Below, one piece after another: positions 22,137-33,403 of a DNA stretch of 64,000 nt. How positions within the stretch are numbered: position 1 is the first letter of the stretch; each line of letters starts with the position of its first letter. Origin of the DNA: Hofstenia miamia (Eukaryota > Xenacoelomorpha > Acoela > Hofsteniidae). The translations under genes and the position numbers were made by a program. Location of the stretch: positions 63,752 through 127,751 of the forward strand of contig CABFPE010000614.1 in the NCBI GenBank assembly GCA_900660155.1, given 5' to 3'. The notes under the pieces are model-generated. The model was not told the origin of the DNA, did no database searches, and saw only the letters and a list, made by a program, of their open reading frames with translations.

Positions 22137-24786
22137 TTACATACAGTTTGAACAAACCACCTGGGCCACGAGAGCGTGTCGCCCGCAAGCTGGTGCATCA
22201 CACTCTCGGCATCTGTGACGAGTTTTGTTACAGTCGCGAGTTGGCTTGCCACTGTCTTTGCACCTGGCGCATCTTAACTGCGGTGCTTCTTGGCCTTCTT
22301 GCACAGGTGCTTGTTGACGTGGATTTTGCTGACCTGTTGCTTTGGTGATCAGGTTGACAAGCTCAGTTGAAAGTCCGATAGGTTCCTGCAGTCGGAACAG
22401 CATGTGATCTTTGGCTAACTCGGTAGCAAGCTGTTGTAGGAACTGTCAACGTTGCTTGCTCTCCACAACCGTTGTCCAGTCTGGGTGGGACATGTTGAAG
22501 ATGGTGTAGGCGTTGATCCCAGTCACATCCAACATGTTGTGCATGTAGACCATGGGCCACCTGTGAACTCGAGTCCTGACCGAGTAGGCCTTGCACATTT
22601 CGTCCATTACATCAACGCCTGCTTTGGTTTCGTTAAAGTAGAGCTGCATGTTGCTCTTTCTCTTGCCATCAGCTAGTGTTTCAGCAGAGTGATGCATAGA
22701 GGATATTAGATAAACCTTCCTCTTTGGTTTGACTTGATAGGACTGGACTGTGAGTCTCTTCCGGTCGCCACCAAATGCGAAGATTGAGTCAAATTGCTCC
22801 CGTGGTTCATGCAAGATCGCCGGAATGTCCCTCTTATTTTTCTGAATTGTTCCGAGATACGTGGTGTTCCGGTTCAGCAGTTCAGTAGCAACATCCATCG
22901 AAGTGAAGAATCTGTCCCCAGTGACATTTCTTCCGTCGTTGAAGAACAGTCCACACAAATTCATCACAAGTGATTTTGCTCGATTTGACTCTTTGTGAAC
23001 TTTAGTCGCGACACTGTCTTCCGGACGTTTAGTTAGTAGGCTGCCATTCAAGAAATACCTGTTCTTAGCATCTGTGCACCATCTCACAAGCTCGCCATAC
23101 TTTCCCGGTTTTGACAGATTGTAGATCCGGTGTGGTGAGCGACAACGTGACGCGACCAGTTGTTCATCAATGGTGATTGAATGACTGGCTTTGTAGAAAG
23201 TACGGAGTCTTTCATTCCACTCAGACCAGATGTCTCTCAAGGCAGCAAATGAATCTGTTTTCTTCCGGTCTTCTCTGAGCTCTGAATCATCGAATCACAA
23301 TACACGGTTCCAAGTTTGGAATAATTTGCGACTCATAGTTGTGCGGTAGAACGTGTTGTAGTTCTCACTCCAAAGTTGCTCGATAGGAATCTTCTGATCG
23401 CCGAAAACCCCTCTGAAGTACAGAATTCCAAAGTAAGCTTTTAGCTGGGCAACAGTCAACTGAACTTCAATACCCAGAGCNATCAGGTAGTGTTTCAGCA
23501 GAGTGATGCATAGAGGATATTAGATAAACCTTCCTCTTTGGTTTGACTTGATAGGACTGGACTGTGAGTCTCTTCCGGTCGCCACCAAATGCGAAGATTG
23601 AGTCAAATTGCTCCCGTGGTTCATGCAAGATCGCCGGAATGTCCCTCTTATTTTTCTGAATTGTTCCGAGATACGTGGTGTTCCGGTTCAGCAGTTCAGT
23701 AGCAACATCCATCGAAGTGAAGAATCTGTCCCCAGTGACATTTCTTCCGTCGTTGAAGAACAGTCCACACAAATTCATCACAAGTGATTTTGCTCGATTT
23801 GACTCTTTGTGAACTTTAGTCGCGACACTGTCTTCCGGACGTTTAGTTAGTAGGCTGCCATTCAAGAAATACCTGTTCTTAGCATCTGTGCACCATCTCA
23901 CAAGCTCGCCATACTTTCCCGGTTTTGACAGATTGTAGATCCGGTGTGGTGAGCGACAACGTGACGCGACCAGTTGTTCATCAATGGTGATTGAATGACT
24001 GGCTTTGTAGAAAGTACGGAGTCTTTCATTCCACTCAGACCAGATGTCTCTCAAGGCAGCAAATGAATCTGTTTTCTTCCGGTCTTCTCTGAGCTCTGAA
24101 TCATCGAATCACAATACACGGTTCCAAGTTTGGAATAATTTGCGACTCATAGTTGTGCGGTAGAACGTGTTGTAGTTCTCACTCCAAAGTTGCTCGATAG
24201 GAATCTTCTGATCGCCGAAAACCCCTCTGAAGTACAGAATTCCAAAGTAAGCTTTTAGCTGGGCAACAGTCAACTGAACTTCAATACCCAGAGCATTTGC
24301 TTTCATCTGAGAAAAATGAACAATTTGCATGAGCATAGTCTCCGGGAAGAAAAGTGACCAGGTTTCCAAAATGGTGTTCTTCACTGCACCTGGTTCGGGT
24401 TTCCCTCCACCAACGTGAACAACATTTGCTGCATCGCGTCGACCTTTCTGCTGAGGTGGTTCAGGTGGCCACAAGTAACCATTCTTATCGTTGTAGGGAT
24501 TTGCTTGTGCCTGTCGAGGTACAAAACCTCGTCCACGCCCGCGCACAGCCGGTTGTTGATACGAAACAAGTAATCCTCGCCCTCTTCCTCCGCCAACGCG
24601 TCGTCGTGGCACTGGGGCATCTTCATCACTCGTATTATCCTCACTCGATGCCGAATCATCGTGAACATCTACAATGTGCTCCACGTTATCTTCCTGGTCT
24701 GAATCAGCATCTACTTCTGAGTCCGATTCTGTAGCTCCGAATAGTGCAGCTTGAGCCAGTAGAGCAGCCTCTCGTTGCGGTCGCAT
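22137..24786 (-). pseudogene. piggyBac transposase with two in-frame TGA codons
   Basis: The start at 24786 (MRPQREAALLAQ) is chosen because an acidic, then Arg/Gly-rich (RRRVGGGRGRGLL) N-terminus follows, as in many piggyBac enzymes. If the 814-base repeat unit is counted once, start to stop is exactly 612 codons. All three catalytic aspartates are present: ITIDEQL, TGDRFFTS and AGVDVMDEM. The C-terminus is a cysteine-rich finger (RCARC, RHRCREC, CGRH, VCSNC), as family members use to bind their ends. Two TGA codons interrupt it: 24109-24111 after WNRVL (expected CGA, thus a C-to-T change at a CpG) and 22446-22448 after VESKQR. Otherwise the protein is strikingly well preserved, so the copy is young. 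Confidence 0.88.
22668..24294. repeat. 813-bp near-perfect direct duplication flanking a single N
   Basis: 22668-23480 and 23482-24294 are aligned at a constant offset of 814 bases. The only difference I spotted is at 22673/23487 (C versus G), beside the join. A single N at 23481 separates them. The duplication breaks the transposase frame; removing one unit restores it exactly. This pattern suggests overlapping contig ends joined without merging. Confidence 0.9.
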
Positions 24787-25063
24787 GATTGAGAATGACA
24801 GTAACTGACAATGCAATCTTTGCAAGTCATTAGGTAAACCTCTGTAAATGGGTAGAACCCAAAAGAACTGCGCTGATTCAACGGTCAATGAACAATTAAT
24901 GAACAACGGTCGCTAGATCATCACAAATCGTTTAAATCGTTTGCTAATATATCTAAGAAAATTGTCCTGAAAGGATTTGTCACTGATTGAAACAAACTGA
25001 GTAATACTCACGAAAACAGCACAGGGTGGCTCTCAGAACCACCCTTGGTAGCCTAAGGGTTAA

Positions 25064-26203
25064 TCAAATTGCCTGTAAGGGCATGATGAACCTTTTTGCA
25101 GATAGGTAGGTTCACAGTTCTGCTTGCATCATATACGGTTTCCACAGGGCTATAGGCCTTATAGTGTTTCTATATGGAATATTATACAGTCTAATCCAGT
25201 TCTATGCTTTATCGGGTCTGCTCCGCCAATAGTAGTCGGCTAACGGCAGCGCCCACTTCTACCTGCAACCCGCGGGGTGAATTAAGTAAGAAAATGTAGA
25301 ATAACTTCTCTTACAATTGCTTGTAATTTATTTTATAACGCATTCCAATTTACAAAACTGAAAATGAGTATTTTCTTTCTTGATATAGATTAAACAAAAT
25401 ACGCAAAATCTGAAAAACATGTACACAATAACATAATTCGTAATACACGAATACCTAATGCAAGAAAATTTCAATGCACGACACTGGGTTTCGCCACCGT
25501 TTCGGGACTATGATTCGCTATCAGCCAATGCAGCGTTTAAATAAATAACTGGATATTTTGTGCATTGTGAGTTGTTTTCCGTTAAAAGTGGGTTATTAAA
25601 GGAAAAATTGAAGATAAACTTTGTGAATCCCAAGACTGCTATCCCACGATTTGTAATTCAATAATTTCGCGCCGTCATTAATTCTAGTTTTCATGTGGAA
25701 GTGGAGTGGAGGCTTGTGATCCTACACGGCTTTTGTTTACTTAGGAAAACGTGCGTGTATTGTGATTACGAGGTTGGAGGCCATTGGTCTATTTTAATGT
25801 TTAACTTCTTGGGCAAATCACGCATGGAAAGTGTTTAGTACAAAATTTCTTGTTTATTGTTGACGTGTCCGCCTGTCAACTTTTATCATAAATTCTCTTC
25901 CTCGCTAATAAAATTATTGCTGATTGGCCTTCTACCGCACAATGTGTTACGCCAGAATACCTGTTATATGAATTGTCACGTTGTTTATATTAGCCCATTT
26001 CACCTCCAACAATTCCCAGTGAATGATGCTTGCAAGCGTGCGGGGGTGTTTACGAGTGAGATTGGGTAGTTGAAATCGAGAGTTAATTGTGCACGTCTAT
26101 GACTCATTAGGATTATAATTGTTATCTCACTTTGTATTATCTCTTATGTCTGTGACGCGCATGTGTCATTAATCGAGTATTCCCCGAAAATCAAGGAATC
26201 ACT
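25064..26203 (+). promoter_or_regulatory. Upstream region of the host gene; possible promoter and 5' UTR
   Basis: No protein-like frame. A GC-richer patch at 25200-25280, an ATCAGCCAATG (CCAAT box-like) near 25522 followed by TTTAAATAA, and further GC-richer sequence at 25690-26110 are compatible with promoter and 5' untranslated sequence of the gene whose start codon lies at 26204. None of this is proven; a transcript start cannot be fixed from sequence. Confidence 0.25.
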
Positions 26204-26237
26204 ATGGATTGCGTTCATATTTTTCATCGGTTTAAAA
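26204..26237 (+). CDS. Host gene exon 1 (start codon)
   Basis: ATG at 26204 has A at -3 and G at +4 and opens a short frame, MDCVHIFHRFK, ending one base into a codon right at a consensus donor (AAAA then GTAAGT). The next exon starts with two leftover bases, so the phases fit. The exon is inferred from this fit plus the good start and donor contexts; there is no similarity support for these 11 residues. If wrong, translation would start at the ATG at 33211. Confidence 0.5.
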
Positions 26238-26884
26238 GTAAGTGTTGATTGCTGTTATTCACTTTTAACTTTATTTCTAGACTTTGTCTCCTTTCCTTTT
26301 ACAGACAATATTTTGTAACTGCTATAAATCTGTCATTTTACTGCCTGGTTTATTGCACATTTAACATCGTACTAAGACTTTAAACATTCAAACACATTTG
26401 AAAAGTGTTAAGCTTGTTAAATACTTCCAAATTTTAATTTCCATTCAATAGTTGCTGATGAATTTTTTGCTGAAGTGACTGTTAGTAAATCGATTTCTTG
26501 GAAACATTATCGACAATCGAAATGTAGATTTTGGTTTAAAACATCGATCTTTACAATTTAATTTTCTTTTGTTGCAATAGTTCTAAAGGAGAATTATTTT
26601 AAAGGATAGAAAAATTGTAAATTGTGGAATCAAACATTGGAATATTGTTCACACATGCTGTTCCCTTCAAAGTGAAAATTTCCAAAAAGAAGAGCCTTAG
26701 GTAACTGTCATGCAAAGAGTTGGTAGTGTTGAATAAAAATATGGATTTTTTGGCTTAAAGATTTTATATTTTTATTGTTTCTCAGACTAGATGATTAGAT
26801 CGGAAAATCGGTACTTTTGCGAAACTCCTCCTCAAATTTTGCAAAATTTAGACTAATTTATCAACATATAATATGTATACACTT

Positions 26885-26962
26885 AATCCTTACCCAAACC
26901 CTATCCCAGACCATAACCCTAACTCCAAGCCTAACTTCAATTATATCCCTAACCCAAAAAAA
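26885..26962. repeat. Degenerate CCCTAA-like telomeric repeat
   Basis: Units such as ACCCTATCCC, AACCCTAACTCC and ATCCCTAACCC recur roughly every six bases with many changes. It resembles an interstitial or transposon-borne (CCCTAA)n tract that has decayed. Confidence 0.5.
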
Positions 26963-29900
26963 CACAACTCTTAAGCAAAATTACCGGAAACTCTATCAAA
27001 AATTGATCAGGTAAAAAATCCATCTTAATTTCTATTTTGCCCAGAAATTGATCGAGTACCTATCGATCGGTCAAGGAAATCTTAATTTCACCACGCACTA
27101 GCGTCTGTTGCAAAATGTAGTTAGTCGCCTGTGAGGAACTTTTTATTGGAATCATAATAATTTTGAGCCCTATAAATTATTCTTAACTTATTCTTAATTT
27201 CAATGCAAAAAAGAAATGAATAATAATAATAATCAACACTGTTAACTTATTTGAAATGTGTCGTAAAAGGAAACCCAAGAAATACAGCTACATAAGTTGT
27301 AAACATTAGAATTGTATTCATTGTGAAGTCACGTATTGGTGATTTTTATGAATTCTAACAAGCTCTACTATAGTTATAGTATGCCTTGATGCAAAAATAC
27401 CAAATTTTCAAAGATTTTGTTGGTAATTTTCGTGTAGTTTTGAAAGTATTCTACTTCACACAGAGTGTACATGGGTCGAAAATTAAGACCAAGTCTGGCA
27501 CCCGAAGTCTTAAACTCTGCCCACTTAAATTAATGCTAATGTGGCTTTTTTAGCCTCGTTTTAAGATTCATGTCAGCAAAATTTCTTTAAATTTTGAAAT
27601 GCTAGACCTGAATTTGAAAAACTTAGAATGTAGATTTTTTACAACACATTGTAGCCTTTAGTGCATTTAGGTTAATTCGTGTGTTGTTTTAAGTAATAAT
27701 TATTTTTTGAAATTTCTTCCCATTTTTCTACTACCTCGGCCCAAACCCAGCCCGTCTCCATCTCGGTCAACACATGAATTTAAATAATGATTAATTCGTG
27801 TTGTCTTATTACAAAATAGTTTTATAAGAAATTGCCTCTATATTTGATTTGAGTTTACGATTGATTTCTGGCATTGACAATAAGAATTGGATGTTTAGTT
27901 TATTAAAGTTGCTTGATCAAATTTATTCTGAAACCCTTGTTGACTATTCACAGTTCAAGAATGTTATTTATATTGAAGAAGGTGTTCCAATTCCATACTT
28001 GTTCTTATGTTACGGATCTTAAGATTACAGTGTTTTCGAAAATTGGAATAATTTCATTGGCGCAAACACTTGTTCTTAATTGAAATTCATGTAATATTTG
28101 TCAGAGTTCGATTTGCTACAGTTCGAACACGGATGCACACTAATATACTTGGCTAATAAGAAACTTCAAAAATCATAAAGAATTGGCTGTAAATATATTC
28201 TCAGCCTAACAAGAGTGGAAAATCAAACAACTTTCAGTGATTCTAGTATTGGGAATCCATCATTGTATTGCATTGTTTGCCAATCGCTGATTAATTTGAT
28301 GTTTTTTCATGTAAGCATCAATAAACGCTCATTTATGGATGCATTTTTGTATTGCCAGCAAGATTTTTAAACTTCTTCAAAGGGTGACATATTTTAGCTA
28401 AAAATTATTTACTGAATGTCATGAAATTTTGAACAGATCAGTGCTATGCCAAATCTATGCCTTCACTGACCCTTTGCAGGGTGGTCGCGGGTATGAAGAT
28501 TTAGACTTATTATCCATTTGGAATTTTTCAGCGGAAATCCGCCATTTTAATATTTTCTTTGATGTCAAAGTATATCCATATAAACTACCAAAACCTGCAA
28601 TTAAGCGAGTCTTCCTGTAGCTGTTCGTAAAGTTGATTGATCACGTTCGCGAGTGCTTACTTTGCTTTATAGTTGATTATAGTTTCGATTATTTTGCGAC
28701 CTCATTTAGATTCTGATATCATTTGTGTAAATTTATAGTACAAATGCATGTATGCTGTGAGTGACGATTACTAATGAAGGAAAAACTACATTCATCTGAA
28801 TACAGCTACATTAATCTAGATTATAGTTAAGTTGGATGGTACTGGATTCCGCAATCCTATTCCCGCGCTCAGTCAAAATGTTTTTTTACAAAATTAGAGT
28901 CATTAGCGAGTCTTCTGTAATAATAGATTAGAATGGTTTCCATTGTCTTGTATTGATGCTAGTTGTGTATAAAAGATGGTCTTTGATGAGCTTTGCGTAG
29001 TAATCAACAGATTGTGAATTGGCCGAATTCCACATTTAGTAATAAGCACTTGTTTCACTTTGATACTAAAAACTCAAAAGAGTTTACAAGACGTGAAAAT
29101 ATCCGCCTAGATAATTGGGACGATAGCGCGAGGTTGCATCCGACTGAGGAATTTAGCTTTGCTTTCATACAAGTAGTCTATTGCTCGAGTTCATACGAAA
29201 GCTTTTGGTTGTTACGATTATTGGAACGAATTTTCTATGCGCCGATGAAAACACATCAAAACCAATAACCTGAAATAACAGTTTTCATTTTCTCTCCGAA
29301 CCAGTTAACTTTTTTCCGCTTATTGATGATATGCTACTTATACAGGTGAAATTTCTTTCTATAAACTCAAATATTTCTATTCATATTTTGTGAGAAGCAT
29401 TTAATCAAGAATTTTAAGTAAAAGTTTGAACATTACAAGGTGACAATAATTACTTGATACAAAATGGGCCGAAGAGTGCATAAGTCGGTGTTTTATTTAA
29501 CGGTCTGTTGAATTACATAGAATATTTAATCCTCTTCTACTCTCGTGGATGTATATTATGTTTGCATATTTTAACATTTAAATAATTTTGCTTGACAGTT
29601 GTATTTTAACGTAGAAGTTGTATTAGTTTTTCCATCATTTGACATTTAGATGTAATAATTCAATTTATTGTTTTTTGGAATATTTCATTCATTTTACTCG
29701 AAAAAATTGGGGCTGTGTAGGAGCCATTAATTTGACAAATGAAGAATCTAATACATCAAATTCAGTTTCAAAATAAGCAAAATACCCTCGATGGTGTCGC
29801 GCACTGTTAAGAAGCTCAACATTGAAAATTTGTATTCCTTTGCCTTTCACTATGTTTTGAAGTAATAGATGAAACGTGTTTTTGAAAAAAGTAAAATTTC

Positions 29901-32314
29901 TAAATTTCTTCTTCCTCAAAATTATTTGTTGACAATTTTGTATCAATTTTTACTTCTAAGAAGTTATGCAGCTTGCATATAAATGTTAACTAGATTGCAT
30001 GTATAATTACATCATGATCGTCAGGATTTCTAACTTGAAGCTTTGGTGTAGTTAGCAACTCAAAATTTATATTTACCTATGTTATTGAACGAACTATACA
30101 ATCCCTGATAATATTTGCTAGATTATTAAATGGTTTACCTGTTTTTTCATACATAAATCTAATATACTTGAAACGCCAACCGTGAATTGTTCTTATCGAA
30201 CCATTAGGCCAATGTCAATTGTCATTTGAAAATTTGTATTAGAAATAAATATTATTCTCGAGGTACATGTCCTCAACAAAAAATATGTGCTTAAAACTTT
30301 TTGTCATGTTTGTCTAATCAAATCTTGCAAATGGATGACGCTTGGCCCCCTTTTTATTGCCATTTGAGGTTGCCTTTGTTTCAGAAGTGGCCGTGAGTCG
30401 GGCCGGGACAATGATCAGAACTATAAAACTTACAATTACGCAGCTGTGCTATTTCATTTATAAACAATGTTACGAAAAATAATTTTCCCATTCTGAAATT
30501 TCACATAGGTATTGTATAGTGTTCTATAACCTAATTTAGGTAGTGTGTAGATTATATTATAAGTTTCTAACAGCAAATTTTGGTCTAGTAAACCGAACGA
30601 CCAAGGAATTTTTTTGGCAAGGTACATAAAATGCTTTAGTTCGGGTCGAATTTACAATAATTACAATAGCTTTATTTGGAATTGAATTTCTCGTGGACAC
30701 TTTAGCCTTTTAAAGAAGCTGAGTTGATTGGGCCGTGAAGCTTGAGCCTTTAATTCCTTTCTAGTTTTCTTTGTGAAAGTAGTCTTTAACTTAATTGTTT
30801 TCATTCATAATAACCGAGTCGGTTTGCATGGAAGAGATATGGTTGAGCGCGTTTTGTTATTATTCACTGCGGTTGTGATTGATTGAGCTCTACTAAAACT
30901 TCTGTGCTTATCAGTGTTAAACCAACTGATGGAATTATTTGTGTTTCCTCATTAAGCTGTCACCTTGCTTTATTTCCACATTCCTCTTAAGTGATATTGG
31001 TAAATTTTTGTAGGACACGGTTGCACTGTATCGTTCATGCAGAATTTCATTTACGTACGTCAATTATATTTCCTTTACATATATCGCTTACTCTACTTTA
31101 TAACACACACTCTCTCAGTAACTATGGGAAAAACTTTGCTTTTAGTACATGTTTGTGTAACATTTTCGAATCATTGAAAGTTCATTCAACATTTATCTTT
31201 CAGCAATTTTCATCTGAACTAAAGCCCCACTCTGCCAATGCAAAATATCAATCGCAGTGATAAATTACTTCATGCTAAAATTTATTGCATCGTTCAATGA
31301 TTTGCCATTTTTAATACGATTTGTTAAAGATAAATAATTTTTCTACCTAAACGTATATTATATTTTGCATTAGATAGGAATGCAAAAATTTATTATTCAG
31401 TGCAGGCTTGTTATCTCTAACAGCTGTATTCTAATGCACTATATTTTCACGAAGATTATAGTTTGTAAACAAATTAGTTACTTGGTGGAAAATGGACCAA
31501 TCCTAACCTTATATTATAATATAGTTATAGGATTAGAGAGGTGACTGGTGTAGCATGATTTGTGTGATTCATTTATACCCCTTGCTACAAATATTATAAT
31601 AACGGTACGGAGCTCTAATTTGAGCATATTTTCAATTTGATTGTCCAAAAATTCAGCCAGAATGACTTTTTGGAAAGTAATCGCAACCAATTTCAAAGCA
31701 AGTTTTGAGTTTATTTTTTATTCAATACCAATTAATTATCACATCTAAATCTGTTATGCATTTATCTGTCTTCAATCATAACTAGGAGTTTATGCGGTGA
31801 TCACCAACTGTATAATCTGTTATATTCTTTCATTAACATGAAATCAGAAGATTAATAGAAATTCCTTCAATTTATATGTAACGAGAGTTTACAGTAATCA
31901 AGGTTTTTGATTCTGATTCTATTGGCTTAATGCATTTAACATTTGACATATTGCCTCAATAGTTTAATCTTGCCTAAATGCTGGAGACTTGGGTTTCTGC
32001 AGAACCAGAATTATATTGGTACCCGTCCTATTCCTTCTCGTTAGATTTGGTCTCCGTGCCACAAAATATACTTCTACTTTCATACATTAGCAAAAGTTAT
32101 TAACGATATTCTGAAATATATGGTCCCAATTTTTTCGTTTACGTCCCAGTCCCACAGAAATATTGCTACTGGTCCCGCAGAAGCTTTGAGACGTTTTCCT
32201 ATTTCTATATTTTTGTTGCGTGTTTATTTGATATTTGGGAAAAAAGTTTTTCACTTTTTTGACTCACAAAAAACTTCAAATGTTGTTCATAAACCAAATG
32301 TAGACCTTGATTTC

Positions 32315-32844
32315 CAGTGATGATCAATTAAACTAATAGTTTAACTATAGTTTAACTAATTAATTATAGTTAAAGTTAAATTAATTCATTTCAATAGTTT
32401 AACTATTAACTATTTAGTTAAAATGAGAACGAAGTTTTTCAAAAGCATCGTATTTGACTGAAAATCGTAAAAATCGACTGAAAATTGAGAACTTAAACTC
32501 ATTTGATTATGGTTGGATACGATGATAAAATTTCATTCGAAATTGTTTGATGTGATTTTAGAATTTCACCGATTATCGTTTGTTATATTTTACTTTAATT
32601 CTGATTAGTTAAATAATTCTGAAGCCTTCAACAAATTCTGATTTTATTGCACCATTTTTGTCTCTTCCTCGAAGCTACGTTTACAACAAACCCTTGTCGC
32701 CAACGAGCTAAGCATTTTTATGCAGACAATCTCTTGCCTATTCTTTCAGTCTCCATTTCTAAATAGTTAAACTAATCAGTTAAATTAAATGAAAATAGTT
32801 TAACTGGTGAAATATAGTTAAATTAATTTAACTGGTCAACACTG
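32315..32844. mobile_element. hAT-type MITE with perfect 8-bp target duplication
   Basis: The ends are CAGTGATGATCAATTAAA and, reverse-complemented, CAGTGTTGACCAGTTAAA. Identical 8-mers TTGATTTC flank it at 32307-32314 and 32845-32852. Both subterminal regions are packed with AGTTTAACTA-type words (own reverse complement TAGTTAAACT), repeated more than ten times in all. The 530-bp interior has no coding sequence. The intact target duplication argues for a recent insertion into intron 1 of the host gene. Confidence 0.88.
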
Positions 32845-33178
32845 TTGATTTCTTTAAAAGATTAAACAAAAGAATATCTTCAGTAAAGAATCAGCATCAA
32901 TTATTTAATGTATTTATGAAAATCCCGTGATGAACTTTAAGTGCAAGTTCATCGTGTATTCGTGTAATGAATTTTCGATTTAAAGGATTTGTTAAAACCA
33001 TACACATCTCAGACGTCAACTTTCAGTACTTTTGACAAATCACTTTAATTTGTAATTCATTATTCTATTTGCACTCAATGTTTGCAGCAATCGATTTGAA
33101 TTTTAATGTCGTAGGCGATATATAGCTATGAGTACCTTTATTTTAAACGTCGAGCCTTGCTGTTAGCCTATCTTACAG

Positions 33179-33403
33179 ATTTTGATCGTTTAGACTGGAC
33201 GTGTAGTCGCATGCCTGCAATGCATAATGAACCTCTATACCACGTGTTCAATCCAGATGGCTCTCTGTCGTCTGCAAGCAGTGCTGCATCTCCAGTCAAA
33301 TCACCAGCCTATGCAACCATTGAACTGAATAATCTGTCCAACACAGCGGATGGTTCTTTTGTACAAGCAGTCCTTCGAGAGGTTGATGCTCTGTCACGGC
33401 AAA
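33179..33403 (+). CDS. Host gene exon 2
   Basis: Acceptor TCTTACAG, donor GTAACT; enters and leaves in phase 1. Encodes residues 13-86 with NEPLYHVF (Y32), a Ser/Ala-rich linker, SPAYATIEL (Y56) and the helix-like SFVQAVLREVDALSRQ at 71-86. The EPLY and AYATI contexts look like SH2/PTB ligand sites, common in PEAK-family N-termini. Codon content and composition differ clearly from the AT-rich flanks. Confidence 0.75.

Larger units (their letters stand above)
21975..25063 (-). mobile_element. piggyBac element with TTAA target duplications
   Basis: TTAA at 21975-21978 and 25060-25063 flank ends beginning CCCTTAAGCTACC (left) and, reverse-complemented, CCCTTAGGCTACC (right), as expected for piggyBac. 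Just inside each end is a short inverted repeat, GGGTGGCT..AGCCACCC (22021-22041) and GGGTGGCT..AACCACCC (25024-25044). The left end carries the terminal sequence twice (21979-21995 and 22006-22042). The transposase gene fills the interior on the minus strand. An 813-bp duplication around the single N at 23481 lengthens this copy and is probably an assembly join. Confidence 0.92.
26238..33178 (+). other. Intron 1 of the host gene
   Basis: Starts GTAAGT and ends TTACAG. It holds a degenerate telomere-like stretch (26885-26962), an unremarkable AT-rich body with a TATAAAAG box at 28968-28975 of unknown meaning, and a hAT MITE at 32315-32844. No other coding sequence recognised. Confidence 0.45.

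Noticed and set aside
22061-22348. Plus-strand frames across the piggyBac, and similar frames at 24354-24734
   Set aside because: They are antisense shadows of the transposase gene, whose minus-strand frame has the catalytic and zinc-finger motifs.
28968-29268. TATAAAAG box followed by a 91-residue frame
   Set aside because: The frame lacks an ATG, shows no family motif and lies inside a host-gene intron; most likely chance.
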